Shown: positions 1 through 8,585, counted from the first letter of the stretch. The stretch: DNA of 64,000 nucleotides from Bin87 sp034421995 (GCA_034421995.1 DAOUJY010000038.1:54551-118550), one strand, 5' to 3'. Notes: a model not told the origin generated them from the letters alone. Numbers and translations: made by a program.

Positions 1-659
1 TGTCCTCGTTGATTGCCGCGCTCATCGACGCCGACCTGCTGGTCATCCTGTCCGACGTGGACGGACTCTACACCGCTGACCCCGGTTCCGACCCCACGGC
101 AACACGGCTGGCAACGGTGGATTTGGTGGATGACGACGTATTCGCCATGGCCGGTGAGCACCGCAACGCCTGGGCCAGGGGCGGGATGCCCACCAAACTG
201 CACGCGGCGCAATTGGTGACGGCTTCGGGTATCGGAATGGCGATCTGCCGGGGGCGGGACTCCAACGCATTGCTCCGCATCACCCGTGGTGAATCCATTG
301 GGACCTTCTTCCGGCCGGCTCAGAGCAGGATGGAAGCCCGCAAGCGCTGGATGCTCAGCCGGGTGGGAGATAGCGGCTGGGGCCAGGTTCTGGTGGATGA
401 CGGCGCCGTGTCGGCCCTGCGCGGCAAAACCGTCAGCCTGCTTCCCGCTGGCGTCCGCAGCGTCGTGGGCGAGTTCAGCCGGGGGGACATCATCTATATC
501 TCCGACCGATCTGAACAACACATCGCCTGTGGCATCGCCAACTATTCCGCTGCCGACGTGCGACGTATCCAGGGTATGCGCTCCGACCGCATCGTGGATA
601 CCCTCGGCTATCATTACGGCCAGGAAGTGGTCCACCGGAACAATCTGGTCCTATTGTGA
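1..659 (+). CDS. proB: Glutamate 5-kinase, C-terminal part (5' end outside window)
   Basis: ProB phosphorylates L-glutamate to gamma-glutamyl phosphate, the first step of proline synthesis in the cytoplasm. The reading frame is already open at base 3, so the N-terminus lies before the window. What is visible is the end of the amino-acid-kinase domain, with LSDVDGLYTADP near its start and GGMPTKLHAAQLV further on, followed by a C-terminal PUA domain of roughly 80 residues (from about LVDDGAVSALRGK) as in full-length bacterial ProB. The TGA is at 657-659. proA starts 34 bp downstream on the same strand, so the two form the usual proBA operon. The missing start reflects the window edge, not a truncated gene. 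Confidence 0.93.
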   Translation, partial: SSLIAALIDADLLVILSDVDGLYTADPGSDPTATRLATVDLVDDDVFAMAGEHRNAWARGGMPTKLHAAQLVTASGIGMAICRGRDSNALLRITRGESIGTFFRPAQSRMEARKRWMLSRVGDSGWGQVLVDDGAVSALRGKTVSLLPAGVRSVVGEFSRGDIIYISDRSEQHIACGIANYSAADVRRIQGMRSDRIVDTLGYHYGQEVVHRNNLVLL

Positions 660-693
660 AAAATCCCCCACGCTCCCACTTGGAGATTGACCC

Positions 694-1965
694 ATGACCG
701 CCGCCGACCGACTCCGGCAACAGGGTTCCGCAGCGCAGGCTGCCTCGGCCACGCTGTCCCGCCTGCCCACCGAAACCCGCAACCACGCGCTGGCGAACAT
801 TGCCCACGCCCTGGAAACGGAGCAGGATTCCGTCCTGGAGGGCAACGCCGCCGATTACCGGGACGCCAAAGCCGACGGCATAAACGATGCCTTCCTGGAC
901 CGGCTGCTGCTCACGCCGGAGCGGTTGAACGGCATGGCCGCGGACGTAAGGAGCGTCGCGGGCCTGCCGGACCCGGTGGGCGAGTTGATCGAGGATTTTG
1001 CGCTGGAAAATGGGCTGGAAGTCGAAAAGCGGCGGGTTCCCCTGGGCGTCATCGCCAGCATCTACGAAAGCCGACCCAACGTTACCACCGACATCGTTTC
1101 CCTGGCCCTCAAATCCGGCAACGCCTGCATACTGCGCGGCGGCAAGGAAACGCTGCGCTCCAACTCGGCGCTGGTCGCGTTGATCCACCGCGCCATCGGC
1201 GAGGCCGGGCTGCCCACCGACGCGGTGCAATTTGTGGACGACACCGACCGCTCGCTGGTTGACGTGATGCTGAGCATGAAGGAGCACATCAACCTGTTGG
1301 TGCCCCGGGGCGGCGCGGGTCTGATCAATTTCGTCGCCAGGAACGCCACGATGCCCGTGCTCACCGGCGGTGTGGGGGTTTGCCACACTTATGTTGACCG
1401 CGACGCCGAAAGCGACATGGCCGCGAACATCGTGTACAACGCCAAGGTGCAGCGGCCCACCGTCTGTAACGCCCTGGATACGGTGCTGGTACACTCGGAA
1501 GCCGCCGCTCGTTGCCTGCCCGAGATTGCCTCCCGCCTCAGCCTGGCCGGCGTTGAGATGCGCTGCGACCACCGGGCGCTGTCCATCCTGGGCCCGGGCG
1601 ATGACCTGAACGCGGTGCCGGCGCAGGAGGAAGATTGGGGTCAGGAGTTCCTCGCTCTCATCGCCTCCGTCAAAGTGGTGGACAGCCTCGATGACGCCCT
1701 GGATCATATCCAAACCTACGGGTCGGGACACTCGGAGGCTATTGTCACTCAGGATAACGCGGCCGCCGAGCGGTTCCTGAACGAGGTGGACGCCGCCGCC
1801 GTGTACCACAACACCAGCACGCGCTTCACCGACGGCGCGCAATTCGGCCTGGGCGCGGAAGTGGGGATCAGCACCCAGAAATTCCACGCCCGGGGCCCGC
1901 TGGGGCTGCGGGAACTCACGTCCTACAAGTGGGTCGTTCGCGGCAGCGGCCAGATCCGGCAGTGA
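694..1965 (+). CDS. proA: Gamma-glutamyl phosphate reductase
   Basis: ProA is the second enzyme of proline synthesis; it reduces gamma-glutamyl phosphate with NADPH to glutamate-5-semialdehyde. The 423-residue product has the normal family length and the aldehyde-dehydrogenase-like fold signatures: VPLGVIASIYESRPNVT, ILRGGKETLRSN, LLVPRGGAGLI, and the catalytic cysteine in RPTVCNALDTVLVH. The late motif HNTSTRFTDGAQFGLGAEVG is typical of ProA. The ATG at 694 has GGAG (in cttggagattgaccc) at a suitable distance. It follows proB closely and is probably cotranscribed with it. A long open frame on the opposite strand is a codon-bias shadow. Confidence 0.96.
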   Translation: MTAADRLRQQGSAAQAASATLSRLPTETRNHALANIAHALETEQDSVLEGNAADYRDAKADGINDAFLDRLLLTPERLNGMAADVRSVAGLPDPVGELIEDFALENGLEVEKRRVPLGVIASIYESRPNVTTDIVSLALKSGNACILRGGKETLRSNSALVALIHRAIGEAGLPTDAVQFVDDTDRSLVDVMLSMKEHINLLVPRGGAGLINFVARNATMPVLTGGVGVCHTYVDRDAESDMAANIVYNAKVQRPTVCNALDTVLVHSEAAARCLPEIASRLSLAGVEMRCDHRALSILGPGDDLNAVPAQEEDWGQEFLALIASVKVVDSLDDALDHIQTYGSGHSEAIVTQDNAAAERFLNEVDAAAVYHNTSTRFTDGAQFGLGAEVGISTQKFHARGPLGLRELTSYKWVVRGSGQIRQ

Positions 1966-1977
1966 GCGTCTTTCAAT

Positions 1978-2328
1978 ATGCCCTACGACTACGAACGTGA
2001 AGTCCGGACGCCCCAATCGGAAGCCTACATCATCCTGGACGGGGAGAACCCGGTCGGGCGTATTGACACCCACTTCATGCCGGGCATGGCCCACGTGGCC
2101 ATCGCCGTTGACCGGAGCATAACCCAGGAGCAGATCGAAGAGATCGTCTCCGACATTGATTCCGATATGCTCAACACGGTGGGCAACGAGCAGGACACAC
2201 ACCACTTCCACATCTTCCAGGGCACGGAAATCCGCGTTTTCAGCAACGCCGGCTACGATGATTACGGGGGCGGCAATGGAAACGGACGCGGGCATGGGCC
2301 GTTGCCACCGCCCAACGCCGGCGGATAG
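1978..2328 (+). CDS. Small conserved-looking protein of unknown function
   Basis: A 116-residue protein starting 12 bp after proA on the same strand, so it may ride on the proBA transcript. I do not recognise the family. It is acidic, with a compact alpha/beta-looking core of about 90 residues (YIILDGENPVGRIDTHF, then a helix-like ITQEQIEEIVSDID, then HHFHIFQGTEIRVFS) and a flexible Gly/His/Pro tail ending PLPPPNAGG. There is no signal peptide, membrane segment or obvious catalytic motif. The upstream stretch lacks a clear Shine-Dalgarno sequence, so translation may depend on coupling to proA. No function can be assigned from the sequence. Confidence 0.6.
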   Translation: MPYDYEREVRTPQSEAYIILDGENPVGRIDTHFMPGMAHVAIAVDRSITQEQIEEIVSDIDSDMLNTVGNEQDTHHFHIFQGTEIRVFSNAGYDDYGGGNGNGRGHGPLPPPNAGG

Positions 2329-2428
2329 CCGCCACCCGACGCCCCTGTGGGTAGTCAGGACACCCGCCGGCACGATCTACCGACCCGATTTCATATCGCG
2401 AAAAGCGGACTGCCGGCCTCAAAGATCG

Positions 2429-2923
2429 TCAGAAAGTTCTATTGCACGACCGGCACCGGTACGGCTTGTTGTGGGGTTCATGGCGTAACCGTACCGACGG
2501 ACTATGGCAGCGGGGACACTCTCCCGGTAGCGGTCGCTTTTTGAGTTCCCTGTGCCGGGCCTTCATTTCTGCCCACCGTTGCAACGCACGGCGGTCGCTA
2601 TCGAAGGCCAACTCGCTGTTTCTCACTCGCGCTGGGTCACGAAATCTTACGTCTAAACACTCGCGACGCTGGTAGCGCAGTTTTCCGCCCTGCACATGGC
2701 CGGCGGTTCCGGAGCCGTTCACCATCACAGTGGAAACGACCTCTACCACCAGCCCGGTTTCCTCTTTCGTTTCCCGATATGCGGCGTGCTTGCTTCTTTC
2801 CCCGCGATCTACAAAGCCGCCGGGCAATGACCACTTTCCCTTCTCCTTACCGTACCCACGCTGTATGAATAGGATCTCTCCCCGGCTGTTCTCTACAAGG
2901 CAGAACGCTCTTTTCCTGGCCAT
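2429..2923 (-). CDS. Nudix hydrolase with C-terminal zinc ribbon
   Basis: Nudix enzymes cleave nucleoside diphosphates linked to another moiety, such as ADP-ribose, NADH or oxidised nucleotides. The Nudix box runs from G36 to L58: G, five residues, E42, seven residues, R50-E51, E54-E55, G57, with Thr at the usual hydrophobic position 52. The C-terminus (136-164) is a zinc ribbon with CPRC and CRSC pairs. The same ribbon pattern, CPxCxS, RLR and RCxxCN, occurs twice in the adjacent upstream gene. I chose the ATG at 2923 because AGGAG lies 8 bp upstream; an in-frame GTG at 2944 would overlap that site. The 164-residue gene is only 30 bp behind the kinase/glycohydrolase gene, so they are probably one operon. 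ADP-ribose is a plausible substrate by context only. Confidence 0.85.
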   Translation of the reverse strand: MARKRAFCLVENSRGEILFIQRGYGKEKGKWSLPGGFVDRGERSKHAAYRETKEETGLVVEVVSTVMVNGSGTAGHVQGGKLRYQRRECLDVRFRDPARVRNSELAFDSDRRALQRWAEMKARHRELKKRPLPGECPRCHSPSVRLRHEPHNKPYRCRSCNRTF

Positions 2924-2953
2924 TAGTGTTCTCCTACGCAGCACCGGGAGTTT

Positions 2954-5245
2954 TTACAATCCAGCCAGCCGTTCCGCAAGGTAAATCAGGCGGTCCTGCT
3001 GCGCGACGTGGCTGACCCAGCGCAACGGTATGGTTGACGCGCCGTAACGCGCTCCCAGCACGGCTCCGGCCAACGCTCCGTTGGTATCGGTATCGCCGCC
3101 GGAGCTGACCAGCGCCGTCAGAGCTTCCTCGAAGTTCAGGGGTGTGGTAGCTGCCCACAGTCCCGCCTGCATCGTCATGACCGTATGCCCATTGGGGCCA
3201 CGGTTCCCGCGCATCCATTCCGTGTCGCGTGGTGAGGAACGTCCTCGCGCGGCATTCTCCAAAAAGCGGGTTGGGACGCCGGCGGCCCGGGCCTCCGCCA
3301 CCAGGTCAGGGCACCCATCGGCCCGGGCCGCTGCCAAGAGTTCTTTCAGATTGGGAACCCCGCCATTGAGCAGTATTGCGATTGCCGCGTTGACGATGAC
3401 ACACGACCACTGACTGGCCGGCGCGTAGTGTGACACCGCGCAGGTGTCCGCCGTATCTCTAACCAACTCTCCCGGATGTCGTCTGCGGGCGATGGCAACC
3501 GGGGCGCACCGCATGATGCCGCCGTTGGCAGCGTTCTCGCCCTTGGCACGGAAGACGGCATAGGCGGCCAACGGAGGCGGAACCCGGTCCTCCAACTGTG
3601 CGATGGACTGCCTGGTGGTCCTCCCCATGCCGCGACCGTTGAGCCGGCGCCAGGCCACCAACCGGGCCGCGAATCGTTCGGGGAGGTTGCCGCCTTCCAG
3701 CAGGGCTTCGGCCAATTCCACCGACTGAGCCGGATCGTCGTCCATGGGTTTTGCCATCTCCGACGGGCTGATTTCAGTCACGCCATGAGGATACAGTTCT
3801 CTTATCCTTCGCCTGGATCGGCCCTCTATCGGCAAGCCCAACAGGTTGCCGACCACCACTCCCAGCATGATCCCCCTGGCGCGATCCATCACCTGCGCGG
3901 AACCTGATCCGGTTGTTGCAGCTCCGGCCAGGCAACGCTCCAGGTTCGGAGTCCTGCCCACTGGCGGTGTGGTGGGCAGCACCTGGTCGGCGCCGCCGAA
4001 GACCGTGTTGCACTTGAGGCACCGGAAGGGCCGGCTCCTGGAATGCCAATCGCGGCGCAGCCGAGCCTCCTGACTTCCGCAATTCGGGCAGCGTTTGATT
4101 AGCGACTTGCCGAACACACCGTTGCAACTCTGGCATCGCAGCGCGTTGGTCCGCCGGTACCAGTCCCGCCGCAGCCGAGCGTTCCGGCTCTGGCACTGCG
4201 GGCATGACCGCTCCACATCGGGAAACGCCGGGATTGGACGTCGGTGGGTGGGCTGAGGAGGTCGTGGTGGCGGCCGGGACGGAGCTTTCGGCGGCGTGAC
4301 CACGGCCGGCATCTCCAGCAATGCTTCAACCCACTCCTTGGGTGTGGGTCGGGGTTGCCCCCGAAACCTCCGGTCGAAGCAGCGCCGGAACAGTTCCTGC
4401 TGCCGGCCGGTTAAGGCGCCCCATGCCTCATCGTAGGCCAGTGGGCCACTCACGCCCCGCATGGCCGGCGGAAACAGCCATGCGCCAATGCGGTCTCCGG
4501 GCTGAGGATGGTCGGGCTGATTGGTGACCGTATAGGGATGGTAGCCAGTGAGCAGGTGAAAGATGACCACAGCCAACCCGAAGCGGTCGTGGTTCTGGGT
4601 GCGGTTGGCGTAGTCGCCCTGCGCTTCCGGGGCTTGGAACTCGGGACGGCCCATGCGATTGGAGAAGGTCCGGCCGGTGCCGGGATCCGTGAACCCATAG
4701 GAATCGCAGTCCACCATGGCGATGTCGTTCTGCCGGTTGACCTCAACGTTCTTTTCATTGACATCGCCGATAACATAGCCGGCGGCGTGGACGGCGCGGA
4801 AGCCCAGGGCGAGGTTCCGAGCCATGCGGACATGGTCGTCGATGCGAAGCTCGCGACCCTGTTCCTGCTCGGTGTTCTGGGCGGCCCGGCGGTTGTAGTA
4901 TTCGACGATGGGTTCCCAGGACTGGCTGGGATCAAGGATGGGCATGGTATAGCCCACGGTAACGCCGTTCTCCTTGACCAAATGCTGGGGCCAGGTGATG
5001 TGCCAGGAGTCCCCCAAGTCAGGGCGGACGGGGTTGCGCGCCAGGTGGCTCAACTTGGCTTCGGCATCCTGTGGAGTTCTGCCAGGATGCCAGATTTTCA
5101 TGACGGACCCGGGCTGGCCGTTGACCAGAAACACCGCGCCCTCGCCGCCTTCTCCGATCTTGTTGCCCGGCGTGATGCGGTTGCCGGTTTCGTCGTGGAA
5201 ACGACGGTTGCCAAGCGATGAAGTCGCAGAAGCCATTGACGCCAC
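2954..5245 (-). CDS. Kinase-like / double zinc ribbon / ADP-ribosylglycohydrolase fusion
   Basis: A 763-residue multidomain protein. Residues 30-305 are a kinase-like domain of the type seen in YegI-like bacterial proteins: Gly-rich loop GEGGEGAVF (31-39), Lys50 in VMKIW, catalytic-loop equivalent GDVNEKN (160-166), and metal-site equivalent VDCDSYGF (178-185) in place of DFG. A Pro-rich linker follows (about 315-345). Two zinc ribbons come next: C348/C351/C371/C374 and C386/C389/C409/C412. Residues 453-763 are an ADP-ribosylglycohydrolase (DraG/ARH) domain with DDD (502-504) and SSGGDTDTNGALAGAVLGA (714-732), the binuclear-metal site. Such enzymes remove ADP-ribose from proteins or nucleic acids. 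The first codon is GTG at 5245; an ATG at 5236 is equally possible, as neither has a strong ribosome site. The downstream Nudix gene carries the same ribbon. Domain calls are firm; the biological role is unknown. Confidence 0.88.
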   Translation of the reverse strand: MASMASATSSLGNRRFHDETGNRITPGNKIGEGGEGAVFLVNGQPGSVMKIWHPGRTPQDAEAKLSHLARNPVRPDLGDSWHITWPQHLVKENGVTVGYTMPILDPSQSWEPIVEYYNRRAAQNTEQEQGRELRIDDHVRMARNLALGFRAVHAAGYVIGDVNEKNVEVNRQNDIAMVDCDSYGFTDPGTGRTFSNRMGRPEFQAPEAQGDYANRTQNHDRFGLAVVIFHLLTGYHPYTVTNQPDHPQPGDRIGAWLFPPAMRGVSGPLAYDEAWGALTGRQQELFRRCFDRRFRGQPRPTPKEWVEALLEMPAVVTPPKAPSRPPPRPPQPTHRRPIPAFPDVERSCPQCQSRNARLRRDWYRRTNALRCQSCNGVFGKSLIKRCPNCGSQEARLRRDWHSRSRPFRCLKCNTVFGGADQVLPTTPPVGRTPNLERCLAGAATTGSGSAQVMDRARGIMLGVVVGNLLGLPIEGRSRRRIRELYPHGVTEISPSEMAKPMDDDPAQSVELAEALLEGGNLPERFAARLVAWRRLNGRGMGRTTRQSIAQLEDRVPPPLAAYAVFRAKGENAANGGIMRCAPVAIARRRHPGELVRDTADTCAVSHYAPASQWSCVIVNAAIAILLNGGVPNLKELLAAARADGCPDLVAEARAAGVPTRFLENAARGRSSPRDTEWMRGNRGPNGHTVMTMQAGLWAATTPLNFEEALTALVSSGGDTDTNGALAGAVLGARYGASTIPLRWVSHVAQQDRLIYLAERLAGL

Positions 5246-5281
5246 ATTAGAACTTGACTTTCTAATCTGCGCGCGTTTGCA

Positions 5282-6232
5282 TTAGGAGTCTTTGCGCTTC
5301 AGCGCCCGGTGTACGGCCTGCTCCACACCGTCCGCGGTGAGACCGTTTTTCTGCATCAACTCGTTGGCCGGCCCGGAACTGGTGTATCCGTGCAGCGCCA
5401 CCATCTCCACCGGCGCCGGACAATTCCGGGACAATACGCCGGCCACCACGCTGCCCAGGCCACCGTGGATATAGTGCTCCTCTGCGGTAACGATGGCTCC
5501 CGTTTCCTGAGCTGCGGCGATGATGGCATCCTCGTCGGCGGGCGACAGCGTGTGCAGATTCACCACGCGGGTGTCCACACCCTGTGCGGCCAGCCGGTCG
5601 GCGGCGTCCAGAGCCGGGGCCACCAACGAGCCGGCGGCGATGATGCTCACGTCACCGCCGGCTCGCATCACGTCGGCCGCGCCAATCTTGAAATCGTAGC
5701 CGTTGTCGTGCACCACGGGCGTGGCGGCGCGGGACAGGCGCACGTACACCGGGCCTTCGCTGGCGGCCACGGCGCGGACGGCCTGTTCGGCCTCAGGGGC
5801 ATCAGCCGGCGTGATCACCGTGAATGACGGCAGGGCGCACATCAGCGAAAGATCTTCGATGCTGTGGGCCGACATACCGTCTTCGCCGGTGAGGATGCCG
5901 GCGTGGGTGCAGACCAGCTTCACGTTCAGCGACGGCTGGGAAATCAACACCCGAAGCTGGTCATAGGGCCGCCCCGTGCCGAAAACGCTGAAAGTGCTGA
6001 CGAAAGGGATCTTGCCAGCGGCGGCCAGACCGGCGGCGACGCCAACGATGTTCTGCTCCGCCGGGCCAAAGTCGAAGAAGCGGTCCGGGTACTGGTCCCG
6101 CCAGAGGTGGACGAAAGTGGAGACGTTCAGGTCGCCCCCAAGGACCACGATGTCCGGGAACTCGTCGGCCATGGTGAGAAGGGTGCGGCCGTAGGTTTCC
6201 CGGGTTGCCGCGGTTGCCCGTTGCGTCGTCAT
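5282..6232 (-). CDS. Transketolase, C-terminal subunit
   Basis: The 316-residue product is the pyrimidine-binding plus C-terminal half of a split transketolase, which transfers two-carbon ketol units in the pentose phosphate pathway. Recognisable blocks are VVLGGDLNVSTF, FFDFGPAEQNIVGVAAGLA (containing the TPP-activating Glu), THAGILTGEDGMSAHSIEDL, and the C-terminal swivel domain with VTAEEHYIHGGLGS. The open frame extends further upstream, but that part overlaps the N-terminal subunit. The ATG at 6232 overlaps the upstream TGA (TGATG), so the two subunits are translationally coupled. A DXS-like or dihydroxyacetone-synthase-like specificity cannot be excluded. Confidence 0.9.
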   Translation of the reverse strand: MTTQRATAATRETYGRTLLTMADEFPDIVVLGGDLNVSTFVHLWRDQYPDRFFDFGPAEQNIVGVAAGLAAAGKIPFVSTFSVFGTGRPYDQLRVLISQPSLNVKLVCTHAGILTGEDGMSAHSIEDLSLMCALPSFTVITPADAPEAEQAVRAVAASEGPVYVRLSRAATPVVHDNGYDFKIGAADVMRAGGDVSIIAAGSLVAPALDAADRLAAQGVDTRVVNLHTLSPADEDAIIAAAQETGAIVTAEEHYIHGGLGSVVAGVLSRNCPAPVEMVALHGYTSSGPANELMQKNGLTADGVEQAVHRALKRKDS

Positions 6233-7056
6233 CAGGCCAGCTCCTTCAGGGCCGCTTCGTACTCTTCGGCATTGGGCGCGCGGCCATGGAAAGCGGGGTT
6301 GTTTTCCATGAAACTCACGCCTTTGCCCTTTATCGTTTCGGCGATTATCGCGGTGGGGCCGCCGGTGGTCGCGTCCGCCAGGGCCCGCAGCACTTCCACG
6401 TGCTCGTGGCCGTCGCACGTGATCACGTTCCAGCCGAAATCGCGCCAGCGGTCGGCCAGGGGTTCCAGGGTCATCACTTCGTCGGTGAAGCGGTCGTTCT
6501 GGATGCGGTTGCGGTCGATGATGGCGGTCAGGTTGGATGCCTTGTGGTGGGCCGCCGACATGGCTGCTTCCCAGATTTCGCCCTCCTGGCATTCGCCGTC
6601 TCCCAGCAGGGCGAACACCCGGTAATCGCGCCCGTCCAACCGCGCGGCCAGCGCGTGACCCAGGGCAAAGGACAGGCCCATGCCCAGCGAACCGGAGTTC
6701 ATCTCCACGCCGGGCGTCATGGGGTGGGCGTGGCCCTGCAGCAGGCCGTCGGTCTGGCGATAGGACGGAAGTTCCTCCCGTCCGAAGTATCCCGCTCGCG
6801 AGAGGGTGGCGTAAAACCCCGGCGAGGCGTGGCCCTTGCTCAAGATGAACCGGTCGCGTTCGGGCCAGCGCGGGTTTTCCGCGTCGTATCGCATCACGCC
6901 GAAGTAGAGCGCGACCAGGATGTCGATCTCGGACAATGAGCCGCCGGGGTGTCCACTGCCGGCTCCGTAGATCATCTCCAGACTGTCGCGGCGCAGTTGC
7001 AGCGAAGTTTCCCGCATTTCTTCGACGGTCTGTAGGGGTTGAACAACTGCGGCCAA
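6232..7056 (-). CDS. Transketolase, N-terminal subunit
   Basis: This is the thiamine-diphosphate-binding half of the split transketolase. Key motifs are LEMIYGAGSGHPGGSLSEID near the N-terminus, SKGHASPGFYA, NSGSLGMGLSFALGHALA, and the TPP motif GDGECQEGEIWEAA continuing to IIDRN. The frame is open to 7170, but I prefer the TTG at 7056: AGGTGA lies a few bases upstream, the product (274 residues) then matches the usual length of these subunits, and it leaves room for a good minus-strand promoter at 7103-7131. It is coupled to the C-terminal subunit by a TGATG overlap. Confidence 0.88.
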   Translation of the reverse strand: MAAVVQPLQTVEEMRETSLQLRRDSLEMIYGAGSGHPGGSLSEIDILVALYFGVMRYDAENPRWPERDRFILSKGHASPGFYATLSRAGYFGREELPSYRQTDGLLQGHAHPMTPGVEMNSGSLGMGLSFALGHALAARLDGRDYRVFALLGDGECQEGEIWEAAMSAAHHKASNLTAIIDRNRIQNDRFTDEVMTLEPLADRWRDFGWNVITCDGHEHVEVLRALADATTGGPTAIIAETIKGKGVSFMENNPAFHGRAPNAEEYEAALKELA

Positions 7057-7102
7057 AGCGTCACCTGCGACATGGGTTAGGATGATAATAACAGCCCTCA
7101 AA

Positions 7103-7131
7103 ATTATATTCCGGCCCGGTAAGGCTGTCCA
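7103..7131 (-). promoter_or_regulatory. Sigma-70-type promoter for the split transketolase
   Basis: Reading the minus strand, TGGACA at 7131-7126 is followed after exactly 17 bp by TATAAT at 7108-7103. Transcription would begin near 7096, about 40 bp before the TTG start. Both boxes are close to consensus and nothing else competes in this divergent spacer. Confidence 0.65.
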
Positions 7132-7199
7132 TAAGCAATCGGCGCACCCATCGTCTATACTTGGCGTCAAACCCGCACCCGGACCGGCCTATAGAACTG

Positions 7200-8585
7200 A
7201 TGATTATCGACGCGCATTGCCACATATTGCCGCCGGATTTCGCGCGTCGCCACGACGAACTGGCCGCCCGGGACGCCACCTACGCGGCGTTATTTCCCAG
7301 CGCCGGCGCCCGCATGGCCGACGCCGAAACGTTGCTTCGTGACATGGACGCGGCCGGGATCGACCGGGCGGTGGTCATGGGATTCGGTTGGACCGACCCG
7401 TCGGTTGCCGCCGAAGCGAACGACTATTTGCTGCAAGCGGCAACGGCACACCCGGACCGGCTCACCGCTTTGGCATCTGCGAACCCCGCCTGGGGTGAAC
7501 CCGCCATCGAGGAAGCGGTGCGTTGCTTTGACGCGGGCGCCGCCGGCATTGGCGAATTGCACGCCGACAGCCAGGGATTCGACATCGGCGACACCCGAAT
7601 CATGGCCCCGTTGATGGTTGAGTTACGTCGCCGCGACCTCATCCTCGTCGTCCATGCTTCGGAACCCGTTGGGCACCAGTACCCCGGCAAAGGAACGTCA
7701 ACCCCGGAACGGCTGGCGCAATTGGCCGCCAACTTCCCACAGAACCGCATCGTCCTCGCCCATCTCGGCGGGGGGCTGCCCTTCTATGCCGCCATGCCCG
7801 AAGTTGCCGATACGCTGCAGAACGTTTGGTACGACACTGCGGCCCTCCCCTTTCTGTATCGCCCGACTGCTGTGGCGGCCGTTGTGGCCACCGCTGGCGC
7901 GGACCGCATCCTGTTTGGCACCGACTACCCGCTGCTCAGTCACGGTCGGGTCGCTGACCATATCCGCGACGCCGGGTTGAACGACGAGCAACTGAAGGCC
8001 ATCATGGGCGGCAACGCCGCCACCCTGTTTCCGTTTCGGAAGCCGTCGCTGGAAACCCTACCGGACTACCTGCGTCCGGGATTGGATATAGTCCTGATTG
8101 GATTGAACCCGTCGGCTTATTCCGTGCGGGCCGGCCGCTATTTTGCCAACCCGCGCAACCGTTTCTGGCCGGCCATTTCGGCAGCAAAGCTTGCCGGCCG
8201 GCCGGTGGGGCCGGAGGACGACGCTGGCTTATTGGCATTTGGGATTGGGTTCACGGACGTGGTGAAGCGTCCCACGCCACAGGCTTCCGGGCTGTCCGCC
8301 GCCGACTATCGCCGGGATGCTCCCCTGCTGCGGGAAAAGCTGCTTTCCCACGAGCCGGCCATCGCGTGTTTCCACGGACTGACGGCGTATCGCGCCTATC
8401 TTCGTTACGCCGAGGGAATCTCCAAACCCGGAGCCATAGCACTCGGCCAGCAGGATTTCACCATCGGCAACAGCCGGGTATTCGTCCTGCCGAACCCCAG
8501 CCCGGCCAACGCCCGGTATTCGCTGGCGGACCTGACCGGATGGTACGTGGAACTCAATCGGTGGAGGGCTGAGCTGAACCCATGA
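7200..8585 (+). CDS. Amidohydrolase fused to Mug-type DNA glycosylase
   Basis: One continuous frame encodes two unrelated enzymes (461 residues from the ATG at 7200). Residues 1-280 are an amidohydrolase-2 TIM barrel: MIIDAHCH supplies the HxH metal ligands (H6, H8), with VVHASEP and LAHLGGG strands and the late Asp in FGTDYPLL. From about residue 285 the sequence is a Mug/TDG-family mismatch glycosylase: LPDYLRPGLDIVLIGLNPS with the catalytic-loop Asn near 303, ANPRNRFWPAI, and the terminal LPNPSPANARYSL motif (about 430-441). Mug enzymes remove uracil or ethenocytosine opposite G. A TTG further upstream is in frame, but MIIDAHCH is the natural amidohydrolase start. The 3' end overlaps thpR by ATGA. 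Separate genes are the norm, so the fusion is unusual. Confidence 0.88.
   Translation: MIIDAHCHILPPDFARRHDELAARDATYAALFPSAGARMADAETLLRDMDAAGIDRAVVMGFGWTDPSVAAEANDYLLQAATAHPDRLTALASANPAWGEPAIEEAVRCFDAGAAGIGELHADSQGFDIGDTRIMAPLMVELRRRDLILVVHASEPVGHQYPGKGTSTPERLAQLAANFPQNRIVLAHLGGGLPFYAAMPEVADTLQNVWYDTAALPFLYRPTAVAAVVATAGADRILFGTDYPLLSHGRVADHIRDAGLNDEQLKAIMGGNAATLFPFRKPSLETLPDYLRPGLDIVLIGLNPSAYSVRAGRYFANPRNRFWPAISAAKLAGRPVGPEDDAGLLAFGIGFTDVVKRPTPQASGLSAADYRRDAPLLREKLLSHEPAIACFHGLTAYRAYLRYAEGISKPGAIALGQQDFTIGNSRVFVLPNPSPANARYSLADLTGWYVELNRWRAELNP

Noticed and set aside
1..659. Truncated proB as a pseudogene
   Set aside because: The frame is open to the window edge and the visible part is intact.
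490..2373. 627-codon open frame on the minus strand across proA
   Set aside because: Exact mirror of the proA reading frame in a GC-rich gene; low-complexity His/Gly/Val composition, no ribosome site, and proA is unmistakable.
6233..6592. N-terminal extension of the transketolase C-subunit
   Set aside because: It is read from the coding sequence of the N-terminal subunit in another frame; the TGATG overlap gives a natural start.
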